From the NCBI GenBank assembly GCA_903916165.1, contig CAIWVR010000298.1, positions 1 through 10,453 on the forward strand: 10,453 nucleotides of DNA, read 5' to 3'. Both the position numbers and the translations under genes were made by a program. The notes below the pieces were generated by a model that was given only the letters and a program-made list of their open reading frames with translations, searched no databases and was not told where the DNA came from. Shown here piece by piece: positions 1 through 6,339 of the stretch. The DNA is from an uncultured Hyphomicrobiales bacterium. GTDB lineage: Bacteria; Pseudomonadota; Alphaproteobacteria; Rhizobiales; Beijerinckiaceae. Numbering within the stretch: the first letter of the stretch is position 1; each line of letters starts with the position of its first letter.

Positions 1-95
1 GCAAAAATGACGGCGTAGCATAATGCCATTTTGAGTGTTGGTCGCAGAACTTTAAACTTTGGGGGCGACGGGTTTTTTTCGGTTATGGTTGTCAT
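1..95 (-). CDS. Possible 5' end of an unidentified membrane-protein gene, cut by the left edge
   Basis: Reading leftward from an ATG at 95-93, 31 codons stay open to the window edge. The reading starts with a polar, proline- and lysine-rich stretch (MTTITEKNPSPPKF), then turns hydrophobic at about residues 23-31 (MALCYAVIF), which fits a short cytoplasmic N-terminus leading into a first membrane helix. An AGGGG motif (complement of 105-109) lies 9 nt upstream of the ATG. A weak promoter-like pair, ATGACG (complement of 153-158) and TAAAAT (complement of 129-134) with an 18-nt spacer, lies further up. I do not recognise the family. A 31-codon open frame can occur by chance, so this rests on the start-site context and the polar-to-hydrophobic pattern, not on homology. 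Codon use is less GC-rich than in the genes to the right. Confidence 0.4.
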   Translation of the reverse strand, partial: MTTITEKNPSPPKFKVLRPTLKMALCYAVIF

Positions 96-1126
96 GCCGG
101 CCGACCCCTGCTGGGTGATCAAAAACTGATTTTAGTTCATTCTTGGCCGTGACGTCATTGTTACGGGGTGACGAAACCGGACTGTGTCATGGATTTGATT
201 GCAGCAATTTTTCTTGGAGTGTGGTAATCCCCATGAGTTAAAGATGATCTTTTATAGCATTCACCTTCCAGCCGATGGGTTTTTTCTGAGCCTGTGTGAG
301 AGATGTATGCAAACAAATTGCTATATTGTAGATATAATTGATTATGTCAATCTCAGACTTTTTATATCATTTCAGTAAGCATCAATCATTCTCACGGCTT
401 GGTATTTTATCTTATGTGCGGCCACGTCAATTTCGTCTCCCATCCTTCTTGTTCAGATCAATATGCATGTGGCAAGCGCGTGATGCAATCTACCTTTTGC
501 GGCAGGTATGTTGACTGGCAGCTGTCAATGCGGGCGTTTCCACACATGATGCCTTCCCCGGAAAATCGGTGGCGGGGCTCGTGATCCTCGTTATCCGGGA
601 CGTGGACGGGACCGAGGTGGGCCAGTCCGTGTTGTGACCTTATGCGAGCCTTATCTTCACGGCCGAACATGTATGCGCATAAAGCGACAGGCACCACGCG
701 TGAGGCTTCCGTCGCATGCGTGGTGATGCCTACCGCAAAATGGCAGGGTCATGATCCTGACGCTGTGGTTCTTGGACGCGGCATGGTCGTATCACAAGGC
801 TGACATCTCGGTGGGTCCTCTGGCCATCTAGGCAATAAATTGAGTCCTGCCAATTTAGGCCGACAGGTTTCCCGCTGCTATAGTCCAGGGGGAATTGCGG
901 GGAACTTCCTTAGGTCTGTGCCTGGAACGATCCCGAAAACTTATCTTATCATGATGCGCCGCCGCTCATAATATGTGCTGCCTTTGGCTTTTTCTTCTCC
1001 AGTGCGTGCTGGTTGCGAGCAGGCAGGTCTTGTTCTGGCTGCGTCGCTCGCAGGCAATGATGAGCCGCACCAAAGCTTGAAACGCTTCGCTGGCTGAGTT
1101 TTCGGGACTGGAGAGGCGATAATAAG
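96..1126. other. Gene-poor intergenic stretch, low GC in its first half
   Basis: I find no reading frame here that I can defend as a gene. The longest frames (up to 79 codons) have no recognisable domain and no convincing ribosome-binding site. The block 301-420 is strongly AT-rich (36 G or C in 120 bases). A TGACGTCA palindrome sits at 150-157. A hairpin lies at 692-725 and a weaker 7-bp one pairs 1014-1020 with 1046-1052. The stretch could be a long regulatory region, decayed genes, or hold an untranslated RNA ending at the terminator at 1127-1163. Confidence 0.6.
692..725. repeat. Hairpin with 11-bp stem in non-coding DNA
   Basis: The arm at 692-702 (CACCACGCGTG) pairs with 715-725 (CATGCGTGGTG), giving 11 base pairs with one G-U wobble around a 12-nt loop. 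No T-run follows on either strand, so it is not a standard intrinsic terminator. It could be part of a structured RNA or a protein-binding palindrome; nothing in the sequence decides which. Confidence 0.5.
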
Positions 1127-1163
1127 AAGCCCGCTGCATCATCGACGCAGCGGGCTTTTTCTT
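1127..1163 (+). terminator. Strong intrinsic terminator, probably bidirectional
   Basis: A perfect 11-bp GC-rich stem joins 1127-1137 (AAGCCCGCTGC) and 1147-1157 (GCAGCGGGCTT) around a 9-nt loop. On the plus strand it runs into TTTTTCTT (1156-1163), the better T-tract. On the minus strand it is followed by CTTCTTATTA, which is also T-rich, and it sits about 50 nt beyond the stop of the small HTH gene. It most simply ends that minus-strand gene. The better T-run, however, serves plus-strand transcription, where no protein gene is visible upstream. Confidence 0.8.
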
Positions 1164-1208
1164 GCCAGATGGGAAATCGGGCAGGCAACTTTCGCGGCGC
1201 TGCTTATG

Positions 1209-1463
1209 CTAGAGGGAGTAAATATAGGCGGTTGAGATGCCATGCTGTTGCGCGAGTTCGGATACTGAGACACCGCGCTTGCGCTCCGCCTTGAGCAGCT
1301 TGCGGAACGCCGCCAGGTCCTTGCCGGTGCGTCGAACGCGCTTGTTTGCGCTCTTTTTCGCCGTTTCGGCTACAGGCGGATTGGTCTCCGCGCGTGAGAT
1401 CAGGTCCGAAGCAATTTTGACGATTTGCTGAAGTTTGGAAAGTTCGCGCGCAGAAAGTGACAT
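1209..1463 (-). CDS. Small basic protein with a C-terminal helix-turn-helix, putative DNA-binding regulator
   Basis: This encodes an 84-residue protein. The start at 1463 is chosen because GAGGG lies 5 nt upstream of that ATG; a longer frame starting at 1502 would run into the palindrome and has no comparable site. Residues 1-30 look helical. Residues 36-63 are strongly basic, with many Lys and Arg. Residues 64-83 (GVSVSELAQQHGISTAYIYS) match the helix-turn-helix pattern of resolvase/transposase-type or small regulator domains, with the Ala-x-x-x-Gly turn and a Ser-Thr-Ala-x-Ile-Tyr recognition helix. The protein stops one residue later, so the HTH is the very end of the chain. A perfect 18-bp inverted repeat lies 40-80 nt upstream of the start, a plausible operator, possibly for autoregulation. 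No exact family is recognised; DNA binding is inferred from the motif and the charge. Confidence 0.75.
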   Translation of the reverse strand: MSLSARELSKLQQIVKIASDLISRAETNPPVAETAKKSANKRVRRTGKDLAAFRKLLKAERKRGVSVSELAQQHGISTAYIYSL

Positions 1464-1502
1464 ATTGGCCCTCAACTTGTTTCGGCCCGGTGAATTGCAC
1501 AT

Positions 1503-1543
1503 TTATGCACATCCTGCAATCATTAATTGCAGGATGTGCATAA
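1503..1543. promoter_or_regulatory. Perfect 18-bp inverted repeat, candidate operator upstream of the HTH gene
   Basis: The arm 1503-1520 (TTATGCACATCCTGCAAT) is the exact reverse complement of 1526-1543, with a 5-nt spacer CATTA. A further GCACAT copy lies at 1497-1502 beside the left arm, so the TGCAC-type core occurs three times within 50 bp. Neither side has a T-run, which argues against an intrinsic terminator. It lies between the stop of the gene ending at 1604 and the start of the HTH gene at 1463, both on the minus strand. It could bind a dimeric regulator, perhaps the neighbouring HTH protein, or form an RNA hairpin in the leader or the read-through transcript. Confidence 0.6.
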
Positions 1544-1603
1544 GTTAGCCGGTGGACCTAAGCCATTGCCGCGCCGATAAGAACGGCCGCCATGGTCAAG
1601 AGG

Positions 1604-1978
1604 TCAATCGAATGTGGCAGAGGTGACGTTGGACTTTTTGTTCCAGCGGATTGTGATCTTGCGGATGTCGCACAGATTGATGTCTTGCCAAACCGCCTCG
1701 GAATCGTCTTCCTCATAGACGACCTTCAGGTCCCAATGGCAGACGCGGCCGGCATTGCTGAAGGTGATCTTTTGTGAGGCACCATCCTCCATGGCGTCGT
1801 CTTCGTTCTCAAGAAGATCGTCGCCCCAATGATCGGCCTTGGCCGGGGAAATGTAGATCTCGCTGAGGGCATAGCCCGTCTTGTTCACGAGGATGAAGTC
1901 TTGCGCGCTCTGGGCCTGGACCGGCGCTGTAGCGAGGGTGGACAGGAGCAGGACGGCGGAAAGCAGGAATTTGTTCAT
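1604..1978 (-). CDS. Small secreted acidic protein of unknown function with two cysteines
   Basis: This encodes a 124-residue protein. The start at 1978 is chosen because the ATG opens a textbook signal peptide (MNKFLLSAVLLLSTLATAPVQA) with likely cleavage after residue 22, and AGGG lies 7 nt upstream; the longer frame to 2095 adds only an unlikely N-terminus. The mature part starts with a beta-like segment, DFILVNKTGYALSEIYISP (residues 27-45), then an acidic loop rich in Asp and Glu (about 48-66). Near the end are two cysteines, Cys80 (GRVCHWDLKV) and Cys103 (INLCDIRK), that could form a disulfide. The layout matches a family of small exported proteins common in Rhizobiales; I recall some database entries for it labelled argininosuccinate lyase, which this short exported protein cannot be. 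Location is inferred to be periplasmic; function is unknown. Confidence 0.85.
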   Translation of the reverse strand: MNKFLLSAVLLLSTLATAPVQAQSAQDFILVNKTGYALSEIYISPAKADHWGDDLLENEDDAMEDGASQKITFSNAGRVCHWDLKVVYEEDDSEAVWQDINLCDIRKITIRWNKKSNVTSATFD

Positions 1979-2452
1979 GATATAACCCTGAATAGAGCAG
2001 TGACGGCGAGAGTTTAGCTTTTCAGGGAGTGGGCCTTCAACTTTTTTTGCAGCGCATTTCCGCGTATTTTTGAGATTTGGAAAAGAAGGCGTCAAGCTGG
2101 GGCTTGTTCGGGGGAGACCTGAGGAGTTTCATCTCGGGTCGATTGCACATCATAGGGTCCAGCCTGCTCAGGGACGTCATCATAATGGCTTTTGAACGAA
2201 GTTTTGTGGTCTGTGGAGGGGTAAGCCAGCTGCCGGATGGGCATCCAAAGGGACGCTTGGGCCTCCGACAACGCCAAGCGCAACCGTGGCCGGATGCTCA
2301 ACGTCTCTTGCAGGGAGGGAATCATAAAATTTCCCGGCAGGGGCTGGCGGACGTTCGGGCTGCGCGTCATCTGCCGGTTGGCCGGGACTGACAATTCCGA
2401 CAGGTCCGATTAAGATGGCACCAGTTTCAGCGCGTGAAAATGGATGAGCCAC
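1979..2452. other. Intergenic region between divergent small genes
   Basis: This 474-bp stretch should carry the promoters of the secreted protein (leftward) and the PhnA-domain gene (rightward). On the minus strand a TTGACG box is visible (complement of 2090-2095), with AT-rich sequence 17-25 nt downstream but no clean -10 box. Frames of about 100 codons on both strands at 2077-2394 have no recognisable domain and no clear ribosome-binding site, so I do not call them. I see no structured repeat here. Confidence 0.5.
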
Positions 2453-2671
2453 ATGAGCGACGACACCCGCGACAGCAATGGGACCATTCTTAATGACGGT
2501 GATTCCGTGACGCTGATCAAGGATCTCAAGGTCAAGGGCACATCAGTGACGCTGAAGCGCGGCACGCTCGTAAAAAATATTCGGCTGACTGGCGATGCGG
2601 AAGAGATCGAGTGCAATGCCGACAAGGTGAAGGGTCTGGTTCTGAAGACCGCCTTCCTGAAGAAAGCCTGA
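2453..2671 (+). CDS. Stand-alone PhnA-domain protein (YjdM C-terminal type)
   Basis: This encodes a 72-residue protein. From residue 7 it follows the PhnA/YjdM C-terminal domain almost throughout: DSNGTILNDGDSVTLIKDL (7-25), then KVKGT, KRGTLVKNIRL (35-45) and a final LK..FLKKA. The full-length E. coli YjdM protein has about 110 residues and begins with a four-cysteine zinc ribbon; that part is absent here and only Cys54 remains. The name PhnA recalls early phosphonate genetics, but the domain's biochemical role is not established and this should not be read as a phosphonate hydrolase. An alternative in-frame ATG lies at 2444. I prefer 2453 because GGATGAG (2442-2448) sits just upstream of it, but the site is weak. 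It probably forms a single-gene unit; the antiporter gene starts 130 nt downstream. Confidence 0.88.
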   Translation: MSDDTRDSNGTILNDGDSVTLIKDLKVKGTSVTLKRGTLVKNIRLTGDAEEIECNADKVKGLVLKTAFLKKA

Positions 2672-2801
2672 GCGCCTTGCGATGCGACGAGGTGGCCCGG
2701 ATGAGGTGTCTCATGCGGGAGCATATGATGATGCTGGCTGGTTGAAACGGCGGACGGGATCGCTTTAACTGTCGAGGTCCATCTCTGACCGTGAGGTATC
2801 C

Positions 2802-3902
2802 GTGTCCGTGCAGGTACATGATAAAATTCCTGTCTGGTCCTGGTTGGCGCCCTTGGCGGCGCTGGTTTTTCTCGGCTTTCAGGTCGCGGATCTGCTGGCT
2901 GCCAGCCATCCTTTGACGCTCGGTGCGGCAGCGGTCCTGCTGGGCGTCGTGATTTTCGCCGCCGTGCATCATGCGGAAGTGCTCGCGGTCAGGGTCGGGG
3001 AGCCATTCGGCTCCATCCTGCTCGCGATTGCTGTCACGATCATCGAGGTCGCGCTGATCCTGTCGATCATGCTGTCGGCGGGCGAGAATGCGAGCGCGCT
3101 GGCGCGCGACACGGTGTTTTCCGCCGTGATGATCGTGCTGAATGGCGTGGTCGGCCTGTGCCTGCTGGTTGGCGGCAACCGCTTTCATGAACAGAGCGTG
3201 CAGATCCAGGGTGCCTCGGCCTCGCTGGGCGTGCTCGGCACGCTGGCCACGCTGGCGCTCGTCCTGCCGAATTTCACGACGACGACGCCGGGGCCGTATT
3301 ATGCGCCCTCGCAGCTCATCTTCGTCGGCGCAGTTTCGTTGTGCCTCTATTTCGTGTTCGTCTTCGTGCAGACCGTGCGGCACCGCTCCTATTTTCTGGA
3401 GGACGCCGCACTGCCCGACGATGCCGTGCCAGCCATCAAGCCCAGTCGCACCCTCGTCTGGGCCAGCGCCCTTCTTTTGCCGGTGGCTTTGGGCTGTGTC
3501 GTGCTCATCGCCAAACTGCTGTCCACTCCGCTGGATCGCGCGGTGGCGGCGGCGGGCCTGCCAAATGCGGTGGTCGGGGTGGTCATTGCCGGCATTGTTC
3601 TGCTGCCGGAAGGCATTGCCGCGCTGAACGCCGCGCTTGCAAACCGCCTGCAGGGCAGCGTCAATCTGGCCCTGGGCTCGGCCATCGCCAGCATCGGGCT
3701 GACGATCCCCGCCGTCGCCGTTGCATCGCTGGCTTTGGGCACGCCGTTGACGCTGGGGCTGTCATCGGCGTCGCTCGTCCTGCTGGTCCTGACGCTCTAC
3801 ATTTCGGCGCTGTCGCTGGTGACGGGGCGCACCACCATCATGCAGGGCGCCATTCACCTCGTCATTTTCGGCGTCTTCCTGCTGATGACCGCCGTGCCTT
3901 GA
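2802..3902 (+). CDS. chaA: ChaA-type calcium (sodium, potassium)/proton antiporter
   Basis: This encodes a 366-residue integral membrane protein of the Ca2+:cation antiporter superfamily, the same length as E. coli ChaA, which expels Ca2+, Na+ or K+ in exchange for protons across the inner membrane. The two-fold repeat layout is visible. The first half carries HHAEVLAVRVGEPFGS (56-71) and the helix IIEVALIL with Glu82. The second half carries LLPEGIAALNAAL (267-279) with Glu270 and NLALGSAIASIGLTIP (288-303). Both acidic helices are the ion-binding repeats of this family. A polar loop at about 193-216 separates the halves, and TGRTTIMQGAIHL (341-353) near the end is also ChaA-like. The start is GTG at 2802, with GTGAGG just upstream. 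The gene ends 13 bp from the convergent hydrolase gene. Which cation dominates cannot be read from the sequence. Confidence 0.95.
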   Translation: MSVQVHDKIPVWSWLAPLAALVFLGFQVADLLAASHPLTLGAAAVLLGVVIFAAVHHAEVLAVRVGEPFGSILLAIAVTIIEVALILSIMLSAGENASALARDTVFSAVMIVLNGVVGLCLLVGGNRFHEQSVQIQGASASLGVLGTLATLALVLPNFTTTTPGPYYAPSQLIFVGAVSLCLYFVFVFVQTVRHRSYFLEDAALPDDAVPAIKPSRTLVWASALLLPVALGCVVLIAKLLSTPLDRAVAAAGLPNAVVGVVIAGIVLLPEGIAALNAALANRLQGSVNLALGSAIASIGLTIPAVAVASLALGTPLTLGLSSASLVLLVLTLYISALSLVTGRTTIMQGAIHLVIFGVFLLMTAVP

Positions 3903-3915
3903 GGCGTCCAGCCGC

Positions 3916-4911
3916 TCACAGCTTGAAGATTGTCCTCAGGCTCTCGCGCACGCTGGCGCGCGCGGCTTTGGCCGCCTCGGCATTGTAGCCCGCATGCGGT
4001 CCGCGCTCGACGCAGGGGTCCGTGTAGGTAAAAGCCTGCCCGGTCTTCATGTTGGTGATCTGGCCGAGCGGTTCTTCCTTCAGCACGCAATTGCGCACCG
4101 TCATGGATCGCGCGGACAAGGTCGGTTTCGGCGGGCCGAGCGGGCCGTCGAAGGAATGCGCGGCGTCCTTGTAGAGCGAGATCTGCACGTCGCGTCCGGC
4201 GGCTTTCAGGCGGTCGACGAAGGTCACGCACTGGGCGGCCGGGTTGTAATCGTCGATGTCGCCGTGATGCATCCGGATCGGCACCGGCTTCACCTTGGTG
4301 TCGTCGACGAAGGTCGTCACGCAATCCGCATAGAAGGGAAAATAGGCCGCGAAATCGACGCCCGATTCATTCCACAGGGCGTGAAAGCGCTCGAGGCTGG
4401 CGTAGAGCGTCGACTGGCCGCCGCGCGAAAAGCCGATCAGGGCCACACGCGACGTGTCGACGCGCGGATGATCCTTGATCCTGTCGAGCGCGCGATAGGT
4501 GTCGAGCACCATGTTGAGGCGTCCCAGCAGACCCTGATTGTCGCTGGTGGCGACAATGCCGCGTCCGGTGAAGGCGTCGATCATCAGGGTCGAAACGCCC
4601 ATTTGCGCGAACTCCCGCGTCCAGAGCTCATGGCCGCCATTGAGTGCGCCCGATCCATGCAGAAGCACGACGAGCGGTCGCTTGCCTGCTCCTTGCGCAA
4701 TGTGCAGTTCGGCCGCGAGCAGCGTCGGCTTGGCGACGCTCTTGTCGCCTTTCAGGAAGGCGCTGTCGGGCAGGGTCAGCGACTCAAAGGGGATCAGTTC
4801 GATGCGTGCGGGCAGGGAGGGCAGCGCCTCGTCCGCCACGGCCGGCGCAGCTGCGCCCAGTGTGAAGCCGGCCATCATGCCAGCCAGAACCCACTTGCAC
4901 ATCGTTCCCAT
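3916..4911 (-). CDS. Exported alpha/beta hydrolase, dienelactone-hydrolase type
   Basis: This encodes a 331-residue protein. The start at 4911 is chosen because a GGGGGAG motif lies 7 nt upstream and a signal peptide follows at once (residues 1-26, likely cleavage at AVA-DE). The longer frame to 4995 would bury this signal. The fold is an alpha/beta hydrolase: HGSG oxyanion-type motif at 85-88, nucleophile elbow GFSRGG with Ser162, likely acid in HHGDIDDYNP (Asp218 or a nearby Asp), and His252 in DAAHSFD. Classical dienelactone hydrolases use Cys as nucleophile; here the residue is Ser, so an esterase, acyl hydrolase or similar is more likely than true dienelactone cleavage. Cysteines at 197, 228, 275 and 300 could form disulfides in the periplasm. 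The substrate is unknown. It converges on chaA and diverges from the binding-protein gene at 5089. Confidence 0.88.
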   Translation of the reverse strand: MGTMCKWVLAGMMAGFTLGAAAPAVADEALPSLPARIELIPFESLTLPDSAFLKGDKSVAKPTLLAAELHIAQGAGKRPLVVLLHGSGALNGGHELWTREFAQMGVSTLMIDAFTGRGIVATSDNQGLLGRLNMVLDTYRALDRIKDHPRVDTSRVALIGFSRGGQSTLYASLERFHALWNESGVDFAAYFPFYADCVTTFVDDTKVKPVPIRMHHGDIDDYNPAAQCVTFVDRLKAAGRDVQISLYKDAAHSFDGPLGPPKPTLSARSMTVRNCVLKEEPLGQITNMKTGQAFTYTDPCVERGPHAGYNAEAAKAARASVRESLRTIFKL

Positions 4912-5088
4912 GCTCGTCTCCCCCCATGCCCTGTGTTTGGTCAGCTTGTCATGGGCCAGCAGGCCCGGCAAGGCACGGGCGCCGGCAGGGTTCATGCAGC
5001 GGGTTCATCGGTTCGGTCCGTCTGTTGATTTCCGTTTCGCGCCTGTCCCGCCTATGTTGTTGCTGAAATTGTTTGACTGAGAGACCCC

Positions 5089-6183
5089 ATGAAATCCTTC
5101 CTGCCCCGCCTGCTTCTCGCCGCCTCCCTCACCGCCGCGGTGTCGTTCGTTGCCGCCATGCCCGCGCAGGCGGTCGATCTGACGGCCAAGACCATCACGC
5201 TGCTCGTGCCCTTTCCGACCGGGGGAGGCGTCGACTTATGGGCGCGTTTCAATGCGCCGCTGCTGTCCAGGCATCTGCCGGGCAAGCCGACCGTGCTGGT
5301 GAAGAATATGCCCGGCGGCGGTTCTACGGCGGGCGCGAATTTCTTCCAGGTGAGCGCCAAGCCTGACGGGATGACCGTTCTGGCGAGCTCCGCTTCGACG
5401 CAATTCCCCTATCTGCTGGGCGATCCGCGCGTGAAATATGAATATCAGGACTGGCGCGTGGTGCTGGCGGCACCCACCGGCGGGGCGGCCTATGTCAGCT
5501 CGAAATTCGGCGCGAAGTCGATCCGCGACATCGACAAGCTGCGCGGCAAGGAGCTGTTTTTCGCCAGCCCTGGACCGACAGCGCTGGAACTTGTGTCGCT
5601 GCTGGGTTTCCGCCTGCTCGATCTCAATGTGAACCACATTTTTGGCGTCGTCGGCCGCGCCGAGGGCCTGCTTGGCTTCGAGCGCGGGGAGTTCACCATC
5701 GATTCGCAGACGACCACCGCCTATCTGCGCCGCAGCGCCGGTCTCGTGAAGGATGGCGTGGCCACGCCGCTGTTTTCCTGGGGCGTGATCGACAAGGACG
5801 GCAACCTCGCGCGCGATCCGAATTTCCCCGATCTGCCGCATATCGGCGAGGCTTACGAGATCGTGCACGGCAAGAAGCCGGAGGGCGTGGAATGGGAGGC
5901 TTTCAAGGCCTTCCTGATCTCGGGCTTTCCGGCGCAGAAGCTCATGCTGCTGCCCAAGGGCACGGCGGACGATATCGTCGAGACCTACCGGGCGGCGGTG
6001 CGCGATCTGCTCAAGGACCCGGATTATCTGTCCAAGCGCGACGAGGTGATTGGCGAATATGAGCAAGTGACCGATGCGGCGGCCGAAAAGCTGTTCAAGG
6101 CCGGCACGACGATTTCGCCACAGGCCCGCGCCTGGACGCGCGCGTTCCTTGAGAAGACCTATCAGGTGCAGTTCAAGGAATAG
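5089..6183 (+). CDS. TctC/Bug-family periplasmic solute-binding protein
   Basis: This encodes a 364-residue protein with a clear signal peptide (residues 1-28, cleavage AQA-VD). The mature part has the hallmarks of the tripartite tricarboxylate transporter binding proteins: PFPTGGGVDLWARF (41-54) with the ligand-contacting loop and Asp49, then RHLPGKPTVLVKNMPGGGST (61-80). Proteins of this family capture organic acids or related small molecules in the periplasm and usually hand them to a TctA/TctB membrane pair. No tctA or tctB lies in this window, so this is an orphan binding protein here, as is very common in proteobacteria with large Bug families. GAGAG lies about 5 nt upstream of the ATG. 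Ligand unknown. The second family member (6340-7365) faces it across a repeat pair; the two share motif layout but differ widely elsewhere. Confidence 0.93.
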   Translation: MKSFLPRLLLAASLTAAVSFVAAMPAQAVDLTAKTITLLVPFPTGGGVDLWARFNAPLLSRHLPGKPTVLVKNMPGGGSTAGANFFQVSAKPDGMTVLASSASTQFPYLLGDPRVKYEYQDWRVVLAAPTGGAAYVSSKFGAKSIRDIDKLRGKELFFASPGPTALELVSLLGFRLLDLNVNHIFGVVGRAEGLLGFERGEFTIDSQTTTAYLRRSAGLVKDGVATPLFSWGVIDKDGNLARDPNFPDLPHIGEAYEIVHGKKPEGVEWEAFKAFLISGFPAQKLMLLPKGTADDIVETYRAAVRDLLKDPDYLSKRDEVIGEYEQVTDAAAEKLFKAGTTISPQARAWTRAFLEKTYQVQFKE

Positions 6184-6195
6184 GGGGGGCCCAAA

Positions 6196-6252
6196 CCCTC
6201 TCCCGTTGGGAGAGGGCGGACTCGGGGCTTAGCCCCGAGCCGGGGTGAGGGG
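6196..6252 (+). repeat. REP-like palindromic unit A
   Basis: This unit consists of a perfect 9-bp stem CCCTCTCCC/GGGAGAGGG (6196-6204 with 6208-6216, 3-nt loop), a second perfect stem CTCGGGGC/GCCCCGAG (6221-6228 with 6232-6239, 3-nt loop), and a TGAGGGG tail (6246-6252). This layout is typical of intergenic palindromic repeats in Rhizobiales and other GC-rich proteobacteria. It lies 12 bp beyond the first binding-protein gene and may help end or stabilise its transcript, though no T-run follows. Confidence 0.7.
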
Positions 6253-6279
6253 TTACTGCCCTTGTAGCTGAGATCGCAT

Positions 6280-6330
6280 CCCCTCATCAGTCTGCTTCGC
6301 AGCCCGCTTCTCCCTCTGGGAGAAGCGGGC
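6280..6330 (-). repeat. REP-like palindromic unit B, inverted relative to A
   Basis: Read on the minus strand this unit repeats the plan of unit A. It has a perfect 13-bp stem GCCCGCTTCTCCC/GGGAGAAGCGGGC (6302-6314 with 6318-6330, 3-nt loop), a small CTGC/GCAG stem (6292-6302) and a TGAGGGG end (complement of 6280-6286). It is separated from unit A by 27 bp and ends 9 bp before the stop of the second binding-protein gene. Together they make an inverted doublet between convergent genes, resembling a BIME-type arrangement. Confidence 0.65.
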
Positions 6331-6339
6331 GCTTCGCGC

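Noticed and set aside
150..157. TGACGTCA palindrome
   Set aside because: An 8-bp palindrome is common by chance, and no matching regulator or second site of the same kind is visible.
458..697. 79-codon minus-strand frame in the gene-poor region
   Set aside because: There is no ribosome-binding site or domain, and frames of this length are expected by chance here.
949..1188. 79-codon minus-strand frame
   Set aside because: It runs straight through the strong terminator hairpin at 1127-1163, and its product has no domain.
2092..2394. 100-codon minus-strand frame in the intergenic region before the PhnA-domain gene
   Set aside because: It has no recognisable domain and no good ribosome-binding site, and several competing frames of the same size exist here.
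2532..3383. 283-codon minus-strand frame
   Set aside because: It is antisense to the PhnA-domain gene and chaA; composition is dominated by Arg, Gln, Asp and His, typical of a shadow frame.
4953..4966. GGGCC/GGCCC hairpin in the divergent region before the exported hydrolase
   Set aside because: The 5-bp stem in GC-rich DNA is too short to support a function.
3994..5028. 344-codon plus-strand frame
   Set aside because: It is antisense to the exported hydrolase, whose catalytic motifs and signal peptide are clear; the product matches no family I know.
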